In this document: positions 36,172-46,164 of the stretch, piece after piece
How positions within the stretch are numbered: the first letter of the stretch is position 1
Layout: every line of letters begins with the position of its first letter
NCBI RefSeq assembly: GCF_023611505.1
Contig: NZ_CP097843.1
Location: forward strand, 930,001 to 994,000
Source: Streptococcus oralis
GTDB lineage: Bacteria; Bacillota; Bacilli; Lactobacillales; Streptococcaceae
DNA: 64,000 bases
Direction of reading: 5' to 3'
Notes under the pieces: generated by a model
Seen by the model: the letters and a program-made list of their open reading frames with translations, nothing else
What the model was told of the DNA's origin: nothing
Database searches by the model: none
Program-made: the position numbers and the translations under genes

Positions 36172-36861
36172 CTATGAATCGTATGCTTGAATTTTTTCAA
36201 GGAGGAGGTTTGCTATTTCCTTTTTGGTTTGAACCGTTTGAAGATGATCATTCTCAACAAAGATGGCGCGATGCTGATTTGCTGAAATTTGAGTGAGGTC
36301 ATTTGCAATGATTAAGTCTGCTTGGTTCTTGATAAGGCTTTTTCTAGCAATTTCTATGAGATAATCTTCAGAGACATCAACCAACAGTTTGAAACCAATC
36401 AAATGAATGGCAGGATTCCATTCTTTGATTAGAGAGATGATTTTGGGTGTTTTTTTCAGGAATAAAACCTGAACCTCGTCAGTTGAAGAAATCTTAGCTT
36501 GATGATTCTGCTTGTTTAAAAAATCTTCCAAATTAGAGCTAGCCTGAACCTCCTCAAGCCCCGTCATATAAACAGGTGTGTAGTCAGATACAGCCATTGA
36601 ATGAATCAAGACTTGATAATCTTGAATAAGTTCTTTCATCTCTATAAGAAGATTATTCGTATTTTTGATTTCTAGAATGGTTAGATGGGGATGAGGTTCT
36701 GGCTTAAGAGCACTAGGAGTAGTAATCAAACAAATCTCATGACCAGCAGCAAGTAGGGCTTCGGTGATGATTTTTCCCAAGCGACCTGTAGAATGGTTAG
36801 TAATAGAGCGGACACTATCGATAGCTTCACTGGTACCACCCGATGTAACTAAAATTTTCAT
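36172..36861 (-). CDS. coaB: Phosphopantothenate--cysteine ligase (stand-alone CoaB)
   Basis: A 229-residue enzyme joining 4'-phosphopantothenate to cysteine in CoA synthesis. The start KILVTSGGTSEAID and RSITNHSTGRLGKII are the CoaB nucleotide and substrate site, followed by HSMAVSDYTP; GFKLLVD and IIANDLTQI occur later. It is the first gene of the coaB-coaC-panT operon. The promoter's -10 (TACAAT, 36868-36873) ends six bases before the ATG, and there is no SD, so the mRNA is probably leaderless. Confidence 0.93.
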   Translation of the reverse strand: MKILVTSGGTSEAIDSVRSITNHSTGRLGKIITEALLAAGHEICLITTPSALKPEPHPHLTILEIKNTNNLLIEMKELIQDYQVLIHSMAVSDYTPVYMTGLEEVQASSNLEDFLNKQNHQAKISSTDEVQVLFLKKTPKIISLIKEWNPAIHLIGFKLLVDVSEDYLIEIARKSLIKNQADLIIANDLTQISANQHRAIFVENDHLQTVQTKKEIANLLLEKIQAYDS

Positions 36862-36867
36862 AGGACT

Positions 36868-36878
36868 ATTGTACCAAA
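36868..36878 (-). promoter_or_regulatory. Extended -10 promoter placing the coaB transcript start at its ATG
   Basis: On the minus strand TTTGGTACAAT, with TTGATT 16 bases further upstream as -35. Six bases (AGTCCT) lie between the hexamer and the ATG. Confidence 0.7.
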
Positions 36879-37047
36879 AAATAAAATAGAATCAAAAGAA
36901 AGCGTTTGTTTTTTTTCTAATTTTCCAGCAAGATTATAGTTTTTGGCTATAAAAACTTATAAAAAGTAAAAAAGACGACTAAAATCGGCCTTAAAACTTT
37001 ATGTTTATAAACTTTACTAAGCTTTTTGTATGTGAAAAAACTTTTTT

Positions 37048-37058
37048 TGTGTTATAAT
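37048..37058 (+). promoter_or_regulatory. Extended -10 promoter of fhs
   Basis: TGTGTTATAAT (hexamer 37053-37058), 33 bases upstream of the ATG; the leader contains the SD TTAGAGGAG. Confidence 0.7.
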
Positions 37059-37091
37059 GAGTTATCATATTAGAGGTTAGAGGAGTTTGCT

Positions 37092-38762
37092 ATGAAAACA
37101 GATATTGAAATCGCACAGAGCATTGAGTTAAAGCCAATCGTGGATGTTGTGGAGAAACTTGGGATTTCTTACGATGATTTGGAGTTGTACGGAAAATACA
37201 AGGCTAAGCTTAGTTTTGATAAAATTCGTGCGGTTGAGAACAATCCAGTTGGGAAATTGATCTTGGTTACTGCCATCAACCCAACACCTGCTGGTGAAGG
37301 GAAGTCAACCATTACTATTGGTCTTGCAGATGCCTTAAACAAAATCGGCAAGAAAACCATGATTGCTATCCGCGAACCGTCTCTTGGACCAGTAATGGGG
37401 ATTAAGGGTGGTGCCGCTGGTGGTGGTTATGCGCAAGTGTTGCCAATGGAAGACATCAACCTCCACTTTACTGGAGACATGCATGCTATCACAACTGCCA
37501 ACAATGCTCTTTCTGCCTTGATTGACAATCACTTGCACCAAGGAAATGAGTTGGGAATTGACCAACGTCGTATTCTCTGGAAACGTGTTGTGGACTTGAA
37601 CGACCGCGCACTTCGTCATGTGACCGTTGGACTTGGTGGCCCTCTAAATGGTATTCCTCGTGAGGATGGTTTTGATATTACAGTTGCTTCTGAAATCATG
37701 GCGATTCTTTGCTTGGCAACAGACATTGAGGACTTGAAACGCCGTTTGGCGAATATCGTTATCGGTTATCGTTATGACCGTACACCAGTTACTGTTGGTG
37801 ATTTACAGGTTGAGGGAGCTTTAGCATTGATTTTGAAGGATGCTATTAAGCCAAATCTCGTTCAGACAATTTACGGTACACCTGCCTTTGTACACGGTGG
37901 TCCATTTGCCAATATCGCTCATGGATGTAACTCTGTCTTGGCAACAACAACAGCCCTTCACTTGGCTGATTATACAGTCACTGAAGCTGGTTTTGGTGCG
38001 GACCTTGGTGCCGAGAAATTCCTTGATATCAAGACACCAAACTTGCCAACTTCTCCAGATGCAGTAGTCATCGTCGCAACCCTTCGTGCCCTTAAGATGA
38101 ATGGTGGCGTTGCTAAAGACGCTCTTACAGAGGAAAATGTGGAGGCGGTCCGCGCAGGTTTTGCTAACTTGAAACGCCACGTTGAAAATATTCGTAAGTT
38201 TGGTATTCCAGCAGTTGTTGCGATTAATGAATTTGTCTCTGATACAGAAGCTGAAATCGCAGCCTTGAAGGAACTTTGTGCCTCAATCGATGTTCCAGTT
38301 GAGTTGGCTAGTGTCTGGGCTGATGGCGCAGAAGGAGGAGTAGCGCTTGCCGAAACGCTTGTCAAGACTATCTCTGAAAATCCAGCAAACTATAAACGTC
38401 TTTACGACAACGACCTTTCTGTTCAAGAAAAGATTGAAAAGATTGTCACTGAAATCTACCGTGGTAGCAAAGTGAACTTTGAGAAGAAAGCTCAAACGCA
38501 AATCGCTCAAATCGTTCAAAACGGATGGGATAAATTGCCAATCTGTATGGCTAAAACTCAGTACAGTTTTTCTGACAATCCAAATGCACTTGGAGCTCCA
38601 GAAAACTTTGAAATTACCATTCGTGAGTTAGTACCAAAATTGGGTGCAGGCTTTATCGTTGCCTTAACAGGTGATGTCATGACCATGCCAGGACTTCCAA
38701 AACGTCCAGCCGCTCTCAATATGGATGTTGATAGTGACGGAACCGTTCTAGGATTGTTCTAA
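37092..38762 (+). CDS. fhs: Formate--tetrahydrofolate ligase
   Basis: A 556-residue enzyme making 10-formyl-tetrahydrofolate from formate, THF and ATP, supplying one-carbon units for purines and fMet-tRNA. ATP-binding loop [18 protein letters not shown] is at about residues 65-82. [23 protein letters not shown] and [19 protein letters not shown] stretches (here [15 protein letters not shown]) are the family signatures. The C-terminus ends with [17 protein letters not shown]. The length is typical. It is monocistronic with its own promoter and terminator. Confidence 0.97.
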   Translation: MKTDIEIAQSIELKPIVDVVEKLGISYDDLELYGKYKAKLSFDKIRAVENNPVGKLILVTAINPTPAGEGKSTITIGLADALNKIGKKTMIAIREPSLGPVMGIKGGAAGGGYAQVLPMEDINLHFTGDMHAITTANNALSALIDNHLHQGNELGIDQRRILWKRVVDLNDRALRHVTVGLGGPLNGIPREDGFDITVASEIMAILCLATDIEDLKRRLANIVIGYRYDRTPVTVGDLQVEGALALILKDAIKPNLVQTIYGTPAFVHGGPFANIAHGCNSVLATTTALHLADYTVTEAGFGADLGAEKFLDIKTPNLPTSPDAVVIVATLRALKMNGGVAKDALTEENVEAVRAGFANLKRHVENIRKFGIPAVVAINEFVSDTEAEIAALKELCASIDVPVELASVWADGAEGGVALAETLVKTISENPANYKRLYDNDLSVQEKIEKIVTEIYRGSKVNFEKKAQTQIAQIVQNGWDKLPICMAKTQYSFSDNPNALGAPENFEITIRELVPKLGAGFIVALTGDVMTMPGLPKRPAALNMDVDSDGTVLGLF

Positions 38763-38780
38763 TAGTTTAATTGAATTCAA

Positions 38781-38815
38781 ATGAGTTTGGAGATTTTAAT
38801 CCAAGCTCATTTTCT
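38781..38815 (+). terminator. Terminator of fhs
   Basis: ATGAGTTTGGA-GATTTTAA-TCCAAGCTCAT followed by TTTCT; an 11-bp stem with one wobble. Confidence 0.8.
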
Positions 38816-38900
38816 ATATAGATATAAGTAGTTATCTTCAGTTGATGAGAGAGTTGTTTACTACACGCAACCAGTCTAGCTAAAGATATTTTCCCTGTTT

Positions 38901-38911
38901 TCTGATATAAT
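38901..38911 (+). promoter_or_regulatory. Extended -10 promoter of pcrA
   Basis: TCTGATATAAT (hexamer 38906-38911), 33 bases upstream of the ATG, with the SD AGGAAGAG. Confidence 0.65.
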
Positions 38912-38944
38912 AGAAACATTGACTTCAAGAGTAAGGAAGAGAAA

Positions 38945-41236
38945 ATGAACGCATTATTGAATGGAATGAATGACCGTCAGGCTGAGGCGGTGCAAACGAC
39001 AGAAGGTCCCTTATTGATCATGGCGGGGGCTGGTTCTGGAAAGACTCGTGTTTTAACTCACAGAATCGCCTACTTGATTGATGAAAAGATGGTTAATCCT
39101 TGGAATATCTTGGCCATTACCTTTACCAATAAGGCTGCGCGTGAGATGAAGGAGCGTGCCTATGGGCTCAATCCAGCAACTCAGGACTGTCTGATTGCGA
39201 CCTTTCACTCCATGTGTGTTCGTATTCTGCGTCGTGATGCAGATCATATCGGTTACAATCGTAATTTCACCATTGTAGATCCTGGTGAACAACGTACCCT
39301 TATGAAACGCATTCTCAAGCAGTTAAACTTGGATCCTAAAAAATGGAATGAACGGACCATTTTGGGAACCATTTCTAATGCTAAGAATGACCTGATTGAT
39401 GATGTGGCTTATGCTGCCCAAGCTGGTGATATGTACACACAAATCGTGGCTCAGTGTTATACAGCTTATCAGAAGGAGCTTCGCCAGTCTGAGTCTGTTG
39501 ATTTTGATGATTTGATTATGCTGACCTTGCGTCTCTTTGATCAGAATCCTGACGTCTTGACCTACTATCAGCAGAAGTTCCAGTACATTCACGTTGATGA
39601 GTACCAAGATACCAACCATGCCCAGTACCAACTAGTCAAACTTTTGGCTTCACGCTTTAAAAATGTCTGCGTGGTCGGGGATGCAGACCAATCTATCTAC
39701 GGTTGGCGTGGGGCTGATATGCAGAATATTTTGGATTTCGAGAAAGATTACCCTAACGCCAAGGTTGTTTTGCTGGAGGAGAATTACCGTTCAACTAAAA
39801 CCATTCTGCAAGCTGCCAATGATGTCATAAAAAACAATAAAAATCGCCGCCCTAAGAATCTCTGGACCCAGAATGCGGATGGGGAGCAAATCGTCTACTA
39901 CAGAGCCAACGACGAACAAGATGAGGCTGTTTTTGTAGCCAAAACCATAGATGAACTTGGTCGCAGCCAAAACTTCCTCCACAAGGATTTTGCAGTTCTT
40001 TATCGGACTAATGCGCAATCCCGTACTATTGAGGAAGCCCTGCTCAAGTCCAATATTCCTTATACTATGGTTGGAGGGACCAAGTTCTACAGCCGTAAGG
40101 AAATTCGCGATATTATCGCTTATCTTAACCTCATTGCAAATTTGAGTGACAATATCAGTTTTGAGCGTATTATCAACGAGCCTAAACGCGGAATTGGGCC
40201 AGGTACTGTTGAGAAAATTCGCGACTTTGCTAACCTACAAGAGATGTCCATGCTAGACGCTTCAGCCAATATCATGCTGTCTGGCATCAAAGGAAAAGCA
40301 GCCCAGTCTATCTGGGACTTTGCCAATATGATTCTGGGTTTGCGGGAACAACTGGACCAATTAACCATCACCGAGCTGGTGGAGGCTGTTCTAGAAAAAA
40401 CAGGTTATGTCGATATTCTTAATACTCAGGCAACCTTGGAAAGCAAGGCACGGGTTGAAAATATCGAAGAGTTCCTATCTGTTACCAAGAACTTTGATGT
40501 CAATCCTGATAGTCAAGAAGAGGAAAAAGGTTTGGACAAACTCAGTCGTTTCTTGAATGACTTGGCTTTGATTGCAGACACAGATTCAGGCAGTCAGGAG
40601 ACATCAGAAGTGACCTTGATGACCTTGCACGCTGCTAAGGGACTCGAGTTCCCAGTTGTCTTTATTATCGGGATGGAGGAGAATGTCTTTCCGCTTAGCC
40701 GCGCAGCTGAGGATCCTGATGAACTGGAAGAAGAACGCCGTTTGGCCTATGTAGGTATCACGCGCGCAGAAAAGATCCTCTATCTGACCAATGCCAACTC
40801 ACGCTTGCTTTTTGGGCGTACCAACTATAATCGCCCAACCCGTTTTATCAATGAAATCAGTTCGGACTTGCTTGAGTATCAAGGTCTGGCTCGTTCAGCT
40901 AATACCAGTTTCAAGGCTTCATATAGCAGTGGTGGGATTTCTTTCGGTCAAGGTATGAGCTTAGCTCAGGCCCTTCAAGAACGGAAACGTAATGCCGCAC
41001 CAAGCTCTATCCAGTCAAGCACTCTCCCATTTGGACAGTTTGTAGCCGGAAGTAAAAAAGATTCGACTAGTACAAGTTGGTCTATTGGAGATATTGCACT
41101 TCACAAAAAGTGGGGTGAAGGAACAGTCCTTGAAGTGTCGGGTAGTGGCGCTACTCAGGAATTAAAAATCAATTTCCCAGAAGTGGGTCTGAAAAAACTC
41201 CTAGCCAGTGTAGCTCCAATTGAGAAAAAAATCTAA
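38945..41236 (+). CDS. pcrA: ATP-dependent DNA helicase PcrA/UvrD
   Basis: A 763-residue superfamily 1A helicase needed for repair and for clearing recombination intermediates. Walker A AGAGSGKTRVLTHR is at about residues 28-41, motif Ia TFTNKAAREM, motif II VDEYQDTNHAQYQLV, motif III GDADQSIYGWRGAD, motif IV LEENYRS, motif V LMTLHAAKGLEF and motif VI RRLAYVGITRAE. The C-terminal domain ends with a KKWGEGTVLEV-type Tudor-like tail that in PcrA contacts RNA polymerase. It is complete. A hairpin after the stop overlaps the radC ribosome-binding site. Confidence 0.96.
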   Translation: MNALLNGMNDRQAEAVQTTEGPLLIMAGAGSGKTRVLTHRIAYLIDEKMVNPWNILAITFTNKAAREMKERAYGLNPATQDCLIATFHSMCVRILRRDADHIGYNRNFTIVDPGEQRTLMKRILKQLNLDPKKWNERTILGTISNAKNDLIDDVAYAAQAGDMYTQIVAQCYTAYQKELRQSESVDFDDLIMLTLRLFDQNPDVLTYYQQKFQYIHVDEYQDTNHAQYQLVKLLASRFKNVCVVGDADQSIYGWRGADMQNILDFEKDYPNAKVVLLEENYRSTKTILQAANDVIKNNKNRRPKNLWTQNADGEQIVYYRANDEQDEAVFVAKTIDELGRSQNFLHKDFAVLYRTNAQSRTIEEALLKSNIPYTMVGGTKFYSRKEIRDIIAYLNLIANLSDNISFERIINEPKRGIGPGTVEKIRDFANLQEMSMLDASANIMLSGIKGKAAQSIWDFANMILGLREQLDQLTITELVEAVLEKTGYVDILNTQATLESKARVENIEEFLSVTKNFDVNPDSQEEEKGLDKLSRFLNDLALIADTDSGSQETSEVTLMTLHAAKGLEFPVVFIIGMEENVFPLSRAAEDPDELEEERRLAYVGITRAEKILYLTNANSRLLFGRTNYNRPTRFINEISSDLLEYQGLARSANTSFKASYSSGGISFGQGMSLAQALQERKRNAAPSSIQSSTLPFGQFVAGSKKDSTSTSWSIGDIALHKKWGEGTVLEVSGSGATQELKINFPEVGLKKLLASVAPIEKKI

Positions 41237-41242
41237 TTTTCC

Positions 41243-41278
41243 ATCCTTCTCACGAATAATAAAGTGAGGAGGATTTTT
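41243..41278 (+). terminator. Hairpin after pcrA that contains the radC Shine-Dalgarno
   Basis: ATCCTTCTCAC (41243-41253), a 10-nt loop, GTGAGGAGGAT (41264-41274), then TTTT and the radC ATG. The right arm includes GAGGAGG, the radC SD, and the T-run makes it look like an intrinsic terminator. Confidence 0.75.
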
Positions 41279-41959
41279 ATGTACAGTATTTCATTCCAAG
41301 AAGATTCACTCTTGCCTAGAGAAAGACTAGTTAAAGAAGGAGTAGAGGCTCTGAGCAATCAAGAATTACTAGCTATTCTGCTCAGAACTGGAACTCGTCA
41401 GGCTAATGTATTTGAAATTGCTCAGAAAGTCTTGGATAGTCTTAACAGTCTAACTGATTTAAAGAAAATGACCCTGCAGGAATTGCAGAGTCTGTCTGGT
41501 ATAGGGCGAATAAAAGCCATTGAACTACAAGCGGTGATTGAACTGGGACATCGCATTAACAAACATGAAACCCTTGAAATGGAAAGTATTCTCAGTAGTC
41601 AAAAGCTAGCCAAGAAAATGCAACAGGAACTTGGAGACAAGAAACAAGAGCACCTAGTGGCGCTCTATCTCAATACTCAAAATCAAATCATTCATCAGCA
41701 GACCATTTTTATCGGCTCTGCGACACGCAGTATCGCTGAACCGAGAGAAATCCTTCACTATGCTTTGAAGCATATGGCAACCTCGGTGATTCTCGTTCAC
41801 AATCATCCATCTGGTGCTGTATCTCCTAGTCGAAATGACAATCATGTCACTAAGCTAGTCAAGGAAGCTTGCGAACTGATGGGAATCGTTTTCTTGGATC
41901 ATCTGATTGTCTCGCACTCGGATTACTTTAGTTACCGTGAAAATACGGATCTAATCTAG
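41279..41959 (+). CDS. radC: RadC family JAB-domain protein
   Basis: 226 residues from the ATG at 41279 (strong SD GAGGAGG); the GTG at 41264 lies inside the SD and is rejected. The N-terminal part has helix-hairpin-helix-like [17 protein letters not shown] (about 71-87). The C-terminal JAB/MPN domain has the metal motif [17 protein letters not shown] (HxHx7SxxD). Despite the name, a DNA-repair role is not supported for streptococcal RadC, and the molecular function is open. It converges with the amidotransferase gene, overlapping by four bases. Confidence 0.9.
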   Translation: MYSISFQEDSLLPRERLVKEGVEALSNQELLAILLRTGTRQANVFEIAQKVLDSLNSLTDLKKMTLQELQSLSGIGRIKAIELQAVIELGHRINKHETLEMESILSSQKLAKKMQQELGDKKQEHLVALYLNTQNQIIHQQTIFIGSATRSIAEPREILHYALKHMATSVILVHNHPSGAVSPSRNDNHVTKLVKEACELMGIVFLDHLIVSHSDYFSYRENTDLI

Positions 41960-42645
41960 AGTTCATTAACAACATAGTCAAACAATGTTTTATCTTTGGG
42001 GCGATTTTCAAAGAGAAATTCAGGATGCCATTGAACACCAAGATAAGGAAGACCGTCCGTAGTTGTCACGGCCTCAATTATTCCATCTTTAGGATCATGT
42101 GCTACAACCTTAAGATTAGGAGCTAAATCTTTAATGCTCTGGTGGTGGAAGGAGTTGATATGTGAGATTTCTCCATAAATCTCTCGGAGAATGGTATCAG
42201 GTTCCGTTACGAGACGTTGAGTCGTGTATTCGGCTGAACAGTCCTGCCAATGATCCTCGATATCTTGGTGAAGCGTACCGCCCATAGCGACATTGAAAAG
42301 CTGAGTACCACGGCAAACAGAGAAAATTGGTTTCTTCTGTTTGATCGCTTCTCTGATAAGGGATAATTCAAAAATATCTCTTTGAAGGTGGTAGTCATCA
42401 CTATCAATAGCCTTTGGTTCACCATAGTATTTTGGATCAACATTTTGCCCACCCGTTAGGATGAGCTTATCAATGATACTGATGTAATGGGTAGCCATTT
42501 CTTGATCACCAATCGGTAGGATGATTGGAATTCCGCCAGCGTCCTTGACTCCTTCAACAAAGCCCTTTGCTGCATAGCTCATCATGATGTCATCATCTGG
42601 ATGAGTTTTTTCATTTCCTGTAATCCCAATAACTGGTTTTTTCAT
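41956..42645 (-). CDS. Class I glutamine amidotransferase-like hydrolase (PuuD-type)
   Basis: A 229-residue peptidase C26 family protein: the nucleophile cysteine is in [16 protein letters not shown], followed by the QDIEDHW stretch, and the catalytic histidine-glutamate pair is in [10 protein letters not shown]. PuuD hydrolyses gamma-glutamyl-GABA; whether the streptococcal enzyme does so is unproven because no other putrescine genes are nearby. It lies 15 bases after rex in the same direction, so it is likely co-transcribed and redox controlled. Confidence 0.85.
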   Translation of the reverse strand: MKKPVIGITGNEKTHPDDDIMMSYAAKGFVEGVKDAGGIPIILPIGDQEMATHYISIIDKLILTGGQNVDPKYYGEPKAIDSDDYHLQRDIFELSLIREAIKQKKPIFSVCRGTQLFNVAMGGTLHQDIEDHWQDCSAEYTTQRLVTEPDTILREIYGEISHINSFHHQSIKDLAPNLKVVAHDPKDGIIEAVTTTDGLPYLGVQWHPEFLFENRPKDKTLFDYVVNEL

Positions 42646-42660
42646 AAATGCTTTCGCTTT

Positions 42661-43302
42661 CTAATCCTCTTTACGCATAAAATAGAGGAGGGTTTGGAGT
42701 TCGCTTGTCAAATCGACATACTGAACGACCACATCTTTTGGGAGGTGAAGGTGAACAGGGGAAAAGCTGAGAATACCTTTTATACCTGCATCGACCAAAA
42801 GATTGGCAACTTCTTGTGATTTAACACTTGGAACAGTTAGGATAGCAGTTTTGACATCTGCTTCTTTGATTTTTTCTTTAATCTGTGAGATACCATAGAT
42901 TGGAATTCCATCAGGTGTCTGGGTCCCGACTTCTGGATGGTCATCTAGGTCAAATGCCATGATGATTTTCATCTTGTTACGCTCATGGAAGCGATAGTGG
43001 AGAAGGGCATGCCCCATATTCCCAATCCCAACCAACATAACATTGGTAATGGAGTTGTCATTTAGGAGGTCAGCAAAAAAAGTCATCAGTTTTTTAACAT
43101 CATAACCAAAACCACGACGACCTAGTTCACCAAAATAGGAAAAATCACGACGAACAGTCGCAGAATCGATACCGATAGCCTCTGCAATTTGCTTGGAGTT
43201 GGCACGTTCGATTTTCTCGGCATGAAATCTCTTGAAAATTCGATAGTAGAGAGAGAGTCTTTTTGCTGTTGCTTTTGGAATAGCAGACTGTTTATCTTTC
43301 AC
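42661..43302 (-). CDS. rex: Redox-sensing transcriptional repressor Rex
   Basis: A 213-residue repressor that binds DNA when NADH is low and lets go when NADH is high. The winged-helix part (about 1-80) contains [28 protein letters not shown]; the Rossmann domain starts at [14 protein letters not shown] and ends with the helix [13 protein letters not shown] used for dimer swap. The start codon is GTG at 43302. A Rex-type operator overlaps its own promoter (43342-43359), consistent with autoregulation. Confidence 0.95.
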   Translation of the reverse strand: MKDKQSAIPKATAKRLSLYYRIFKRFHAEKIERANSKQIAEAIGIDSATVRRDFSYFGELGRRGFGYDVKKLMTFFADLLNDNSITNVMLVGIGNMGHALLHYRFHERNKMKIIMAFDLDDHPEVGTQTPDGIPIYGISQIKEKIKEADVKTAILTVPSVKSQEVANLLVDAGIKGILSFSPVHLHLPKDVVVQYVDLTSELQTLLYFMRKED

Positions 43303-43341
43303 AAAACCACAACCTTTCTATTCTTCTATTTTATAGAAACA

Positions 43342-43359
43342 TTGTGAAAAAATCAACAA
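43342..43359. promoter_or_regulatory. Rex operator over the rex promoter
   Basis: TTGTGAA-AAAA-TCAACAA compares with TTGTGAA-N4-TTCACAA (left half perfect, right half 5 of 7). It overlaps the minus-strand -35 TTGATT (43356-43351); the -10 is TAAAAT, 17 bases on. Confidence 0.6.
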
Positions 43360-43378
43360 AAATCAACGAAAACAAGAA

Positions 43379-43402
43379 AAAACTAAGAGAATTCTTAGTT
43401 TT
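43379..43402 (-). terminator. Terminator overlapping the stop of the DUF4649 gene
   Basis: AAAACTAAGA-ATTC-TCTTAGTTTT on the minus strand with a T-run; the TAA stop is inside the left arm. Confidence 0.8.
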
Positions 43403-43610
43403 AATCTGAAAAATTAGTTTGTGATAAAAAACGGTAGAGATCGCCAACTAATCCTTGATAAATAACTTTATCATTCAGTGTTAAGGAGCTAATTAGGAGA
43501 GTGTCGGGCAGGGTGACACAGCCTGATAGTGATAGCATAAGCTCTTCGTAATCGGCAAATTCAAGTGTGCGTTCTACTTGATAGCTATCTTTATATGTGA
43601 GACGATACAT
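43401..43610 (-). CDS. DUF4649-like small protein
   Basis: A 69-residue soluble acidic protein that starts MYRLTYKDSYQVERTLEF and ends FLSQTNFSD. I place it in the DUF4649 family from its size, sequence and position. Streptococcal genomes carry it next to the DUF1831 protein and a cysteine desulfurase, as here. No function is known. The ATG lies six bases after the DUF1831 stop with an SD (AAGAAAGA) in the overlap, so it belongs to the same operon (prs? to here). Confidence 0.75.
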   Translation of the reverse strand: MYRLTYKDSYQVERTLEFADYEELMLSLSGCVTLPDTLLISSLTLNDKVIYQGLVGDLYRFLSQTNFSD

Positions 43611-43616
43611 GGCAAA

Positions 43617-43964
43617 CTATCTTTCTTCTTTTGTGAAGATTCCGCGTTCTACAAGACTGTCCATGAGGAAGTAGAATTTCTCTTGGTGGATATGGTGTTC
43701 TTCAGATTTAAAAATATTCACCAAACGAAGGCCTGACTTGTCAGTGATATTGAGTTTAGCACCTGTAAGGTCTTTGTTGATGATGATTTTTAGCTTGAAT
43801 CCTTCACCGCTGTTAGGTACTTTCTCAAGCAGACGAGTCAGTTCGAAGTTTCCAACTTTTGTTTCAAAGAAAGTATTGTCTTTGAGTGTGAATTTTTTGA
43901 CAGATGGGCTAAGTGTGTAGTCGTAGCGACAGTTTTGTAGTTTAATGGTTTTTTCGAATGCCAT
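43617..43964 (-). CDS. DUF1831 family protein
   Basis: 115 residues from the ATG at 43964 (MAFEKTIKLQNC); a TTG at 43979 gives a longer frame but would use the SD GGAG as codons, so it is rejected. Predicted to be soluble and beta-rich. DUF1831 proteins almost always sit beside a NifS-type cysteine desulfurase, suggesting a role with sulfur transfer, but this is context only. The start is four bases after the desulfurase stop. Confidence 0.82.
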   Translation of the reverse strand: MAFEKTIKLQNCRYDYTLSPSVKKFTLKDNTFFETKVGNFELTRLLEKVPNSGEGFKLKIIINKDLTGAKLNITDKSGLRLVNIFKSEEHHIHQEKFYFLMDSLVERGIFTKEER

Positions 43965-43968
43965 TAGA

Positions 43969-45084
43969 TTAATCTCCAATAATATTTTTTAAGGTTTGTG
44001 CGAGTTGTTTTAGTTCTTCCTCAGTGTTAAGAGGAGACAGACTGATACGGACAGATTCTTTCAAACGATGTGAATCTGGTCCATAAAATGCTTCAAGCAC
44101 ATGACTGGTTTGCACGACACCAGCAGTACAGGCTGAACCGGTAGAAATTGAAATTCCTTCAAGGTCTAACTGGAGTAAGAGCAAATCATTTTTTTGACCA
44201 GGAAAGCCAATGTTGACAACATAAGGAAGCTGGTGTTGGCTTTCGTTGAGATAGTATTCTAGATCTGCAATCTCATCTAGAAAAGCAGATTTTAATCCCT
44301 CTAGTTTTTGGTAATGTTCAGCTTGCTGCTCTAAGTCCTCTTTGAGAGCGGCGACCATGCCTACAATGGCAGCGAGGTTTTCTGTTCCAGCCCGTTTTTT
44401 TTGTTCTTGATCACCACCATGAAGATAGGAGTCAAAGTCCCCAGCCGATGCGTAAAGAAAGCCGACTCCTTTTGGTCCATGGAATTTGTGGGCAGAAGCA
44501 CTGAGGAAATCAATTCCTAATTCCTCGGGATGGATAGGAAGTTTCCCGATAGCTTGAACAGCATCTACATGATAAGCCGCAGGATGCTCTTTTAAAACAC
44601 GTCCAATCTCAGCGATAGGTAAGAGACTGCCCGTTTCATTATTAGCATACATAGTGGAAACGAGAATGGTATCGTCACGTAAGGCTTCTTGAATTTGCTG
44701 GGCAGTTATTTCTTGATTTACTGGTTGGATGATGGTCGCTTCAAAACCAAAATGTTGCACCAGATAATCGATAGTCTCAAGCACAGAATGGTGTTCAATA
44801 GCTGTCGTGATGATATGTTTTCCATTTTTTTGATGACGGAGACAATAGCCGATAATAGCTGTATTGTTGCTTTCTGTACCACCAGATGTGAAAAAGATAT
44901 GTTGAGGTTTGGTTCCTAGTAAGTGGGCTAAGTCCTGACGAGCTTCTCGTAAGAGCTTGCCAGCCTGTCGACCATGACTATGAATACTAGAAGGATTACC
45001 ATGGGTTTCTTGCATGACCTTGGTCATTTCTGAAATAGCAACTGCTGACATAGGAGTCGTTGCAGCATTGTCCAAATAAATCAA
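43969..45084 (-). CDS. Cysteine desulfurase (NifS/IscS-like)
   Basis: A 371-residue PLP enzyme that takes sulfur from cysteine. NAATTPM at the N-terminus, SGGTESNNTAI for cofactor phosphate, the PLP lysine in SASAHKFHGPKGVGF, and the active-site cysteine in GSACTAG. The short loop around that cysteine fits the IscS/NifS group and not SufS. Without iscU next to it, it may serve tRNA thiolation or thiamine; the neighbours are DUF1831, DUF4649 and prs. It begins nine bases after the prs stop. Confidence 0.9.
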   Translation of the reverse strand: MIYLDNAATTPMSAVAISEMTKVMQETHGNPSSIHSHGRQAGKLLREARQDLAHLLGTKPQHIFFTSGGTESNNTAIIGYCLRHQKNGKHIITTAIEHHSVLETIDYLVQHFGFEATIIQPVNQEITAQQIQEALRDDTILVSTMYANNETGSLLPIAEIGRVLKEHPAAYHVDAVQAIGKLPIHPEELGIDFLSASAHKFHGPKGVGFLYASAGDFDSYLHGGDQEQKKRAGTENLAAIVGMVAALKEDLEQQAEHYQKLEGLKSAFLDEIADLEYYLNESQHQLPYVVNIGFPGQKNDLLLLQLDLEGISISTGSACTAGVVQTSHVLEAFYGPDSHRLKESVRISLSPLNTEEELKQLAQTLKNIIGD

Positions 45085-45093
45085 AGGATCACC

Positions 45094-46053
45094 TTATTTC
45101 TTTTTGTTGTAAGCAAAGAGTGGGCTGACTGGTTTTCTTTCATGGATGCGGACGATAGCATCTCCGATTAACTCGCTAGCAGTAATGTAACATACATTTT
45201 CTGGAGTTCTTTCTTTGGTTGCAACGGAGTCTGTCACAAGGATTTCTTTGATGTTTGTAGCATCAAGGAGGTCTGCTGCACCTTCAACAAATAAACCGTG
45301 ACTAGATACTGCATAAATTTCAGTTGCACCTTCACGTTCAACGATTTTGGCTGCTTCAGAGAAAGTACGACCAGTATTTAGGATATCGTCAATTAAGATA
45401 GCCTTCTTGCCTTCAACATCCCCAATGATATAGCCTTCGTTACGATCAGAATCGTCTTGGGCGTAGTCAATGATAGCGATAGGGGCATCAAGGTATTCGG
45501 CCAAACTACGAGCACGTTTAACACCAGAGTTCTTTGGACTAACAACAACAACATCAGAGCCAAGAAGTCCTTTATCACAGTAGTGCTTAGCAAATAGAGG
45601 AACAGTATAAAGATTGTCTACAGGAATGTCAAAGAAACCTTGAACTTGAACAGCGTGGAGGTCAAGCGTTAGAACACGGCTTACACCAGCCTTGACAAGC
45701 ATATTGGCAACCAATTTTGCAGTGAGGGGTTCGCGAGAAGAAGCGATACGATCCTGACGAGCATAACCAAAGTAAGGAAGGACAACGTTGATACTGTGAG
45801 CACTTGCACGAACACAAGCATCAACCATGATTAATAATTCCATCAAGTGGTTGCTAACGGGGTAGCTGGTTGACTGGATGATGTAAACATCGTAACCACG
45901 GACACTTTCTTCGATGTTGACTTGGATTTCTCCGTCAGAAAATTGACGAGAGGATAATTTTCCGAGAGGTACACCAACTGTATCCGCAATCTTTTGAGCG
46001 ATTTCTGGGTTAGAGTTTAGGGTGAAAAGTTTCATGTTGTTTCTATCTGACAT
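45094..46053 (-). CDS. prs: Ribose-phosphate pyrophosphokinase
   Basis: 319 residues from the ATG at 46053 (SD AGAGGACGG); an in-frame ATG at 46110 adds 19 residues without an RBS. It makes PRPP from ribose-5-phosphate and ATP for purine, pyrimidine, histidine and NAD synthesis. Key motifs: [37 protein letters not shown] (magnesium binding) and the PRPP loop [15 protein letters not shown]. It leads the minus-strand operon running through the desulfurase and the two DUF genes. Confidence 0.95.
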   Translation of the reverse strand: MSDRNNMKLFTLNSNPEIAQKIADTVGVPLGKLSSRQFSDGEIQVNIEESVRGYDVYIIQSTSYPVSNHLMELLIMVDACVRASAHSINVVLPYFGYARQDRIASSREPLTAKLVANMLVKAGVSRVLTLDLHAVQVQGFFDIPVDNLYTVPLFAKHYCDKGLLGSDVVVVSPKNSGVKRARSLAEYLDAPIAIIDYAQDDSDRNEGYIIGDVEGKKAILIDDILNTGRTFSEAAKIVEREGATEIYAVSSHGLFVEGAADLLDATNIKEILVTDSVATKERTPENVCYITASELIGDAIVRIHERKPVSPLFAYNKKK

Positions 46054-46164
46054 TATAGACCGTCCTCTGTAAACTTTGTGAATCTCCTTTGAGAAAGTTC
46101 TGTTTTTCAAAGCAAGATTCTTTTATTTTTATCTTTTCTATTCTACCAAAAAAAGGAGATTATT

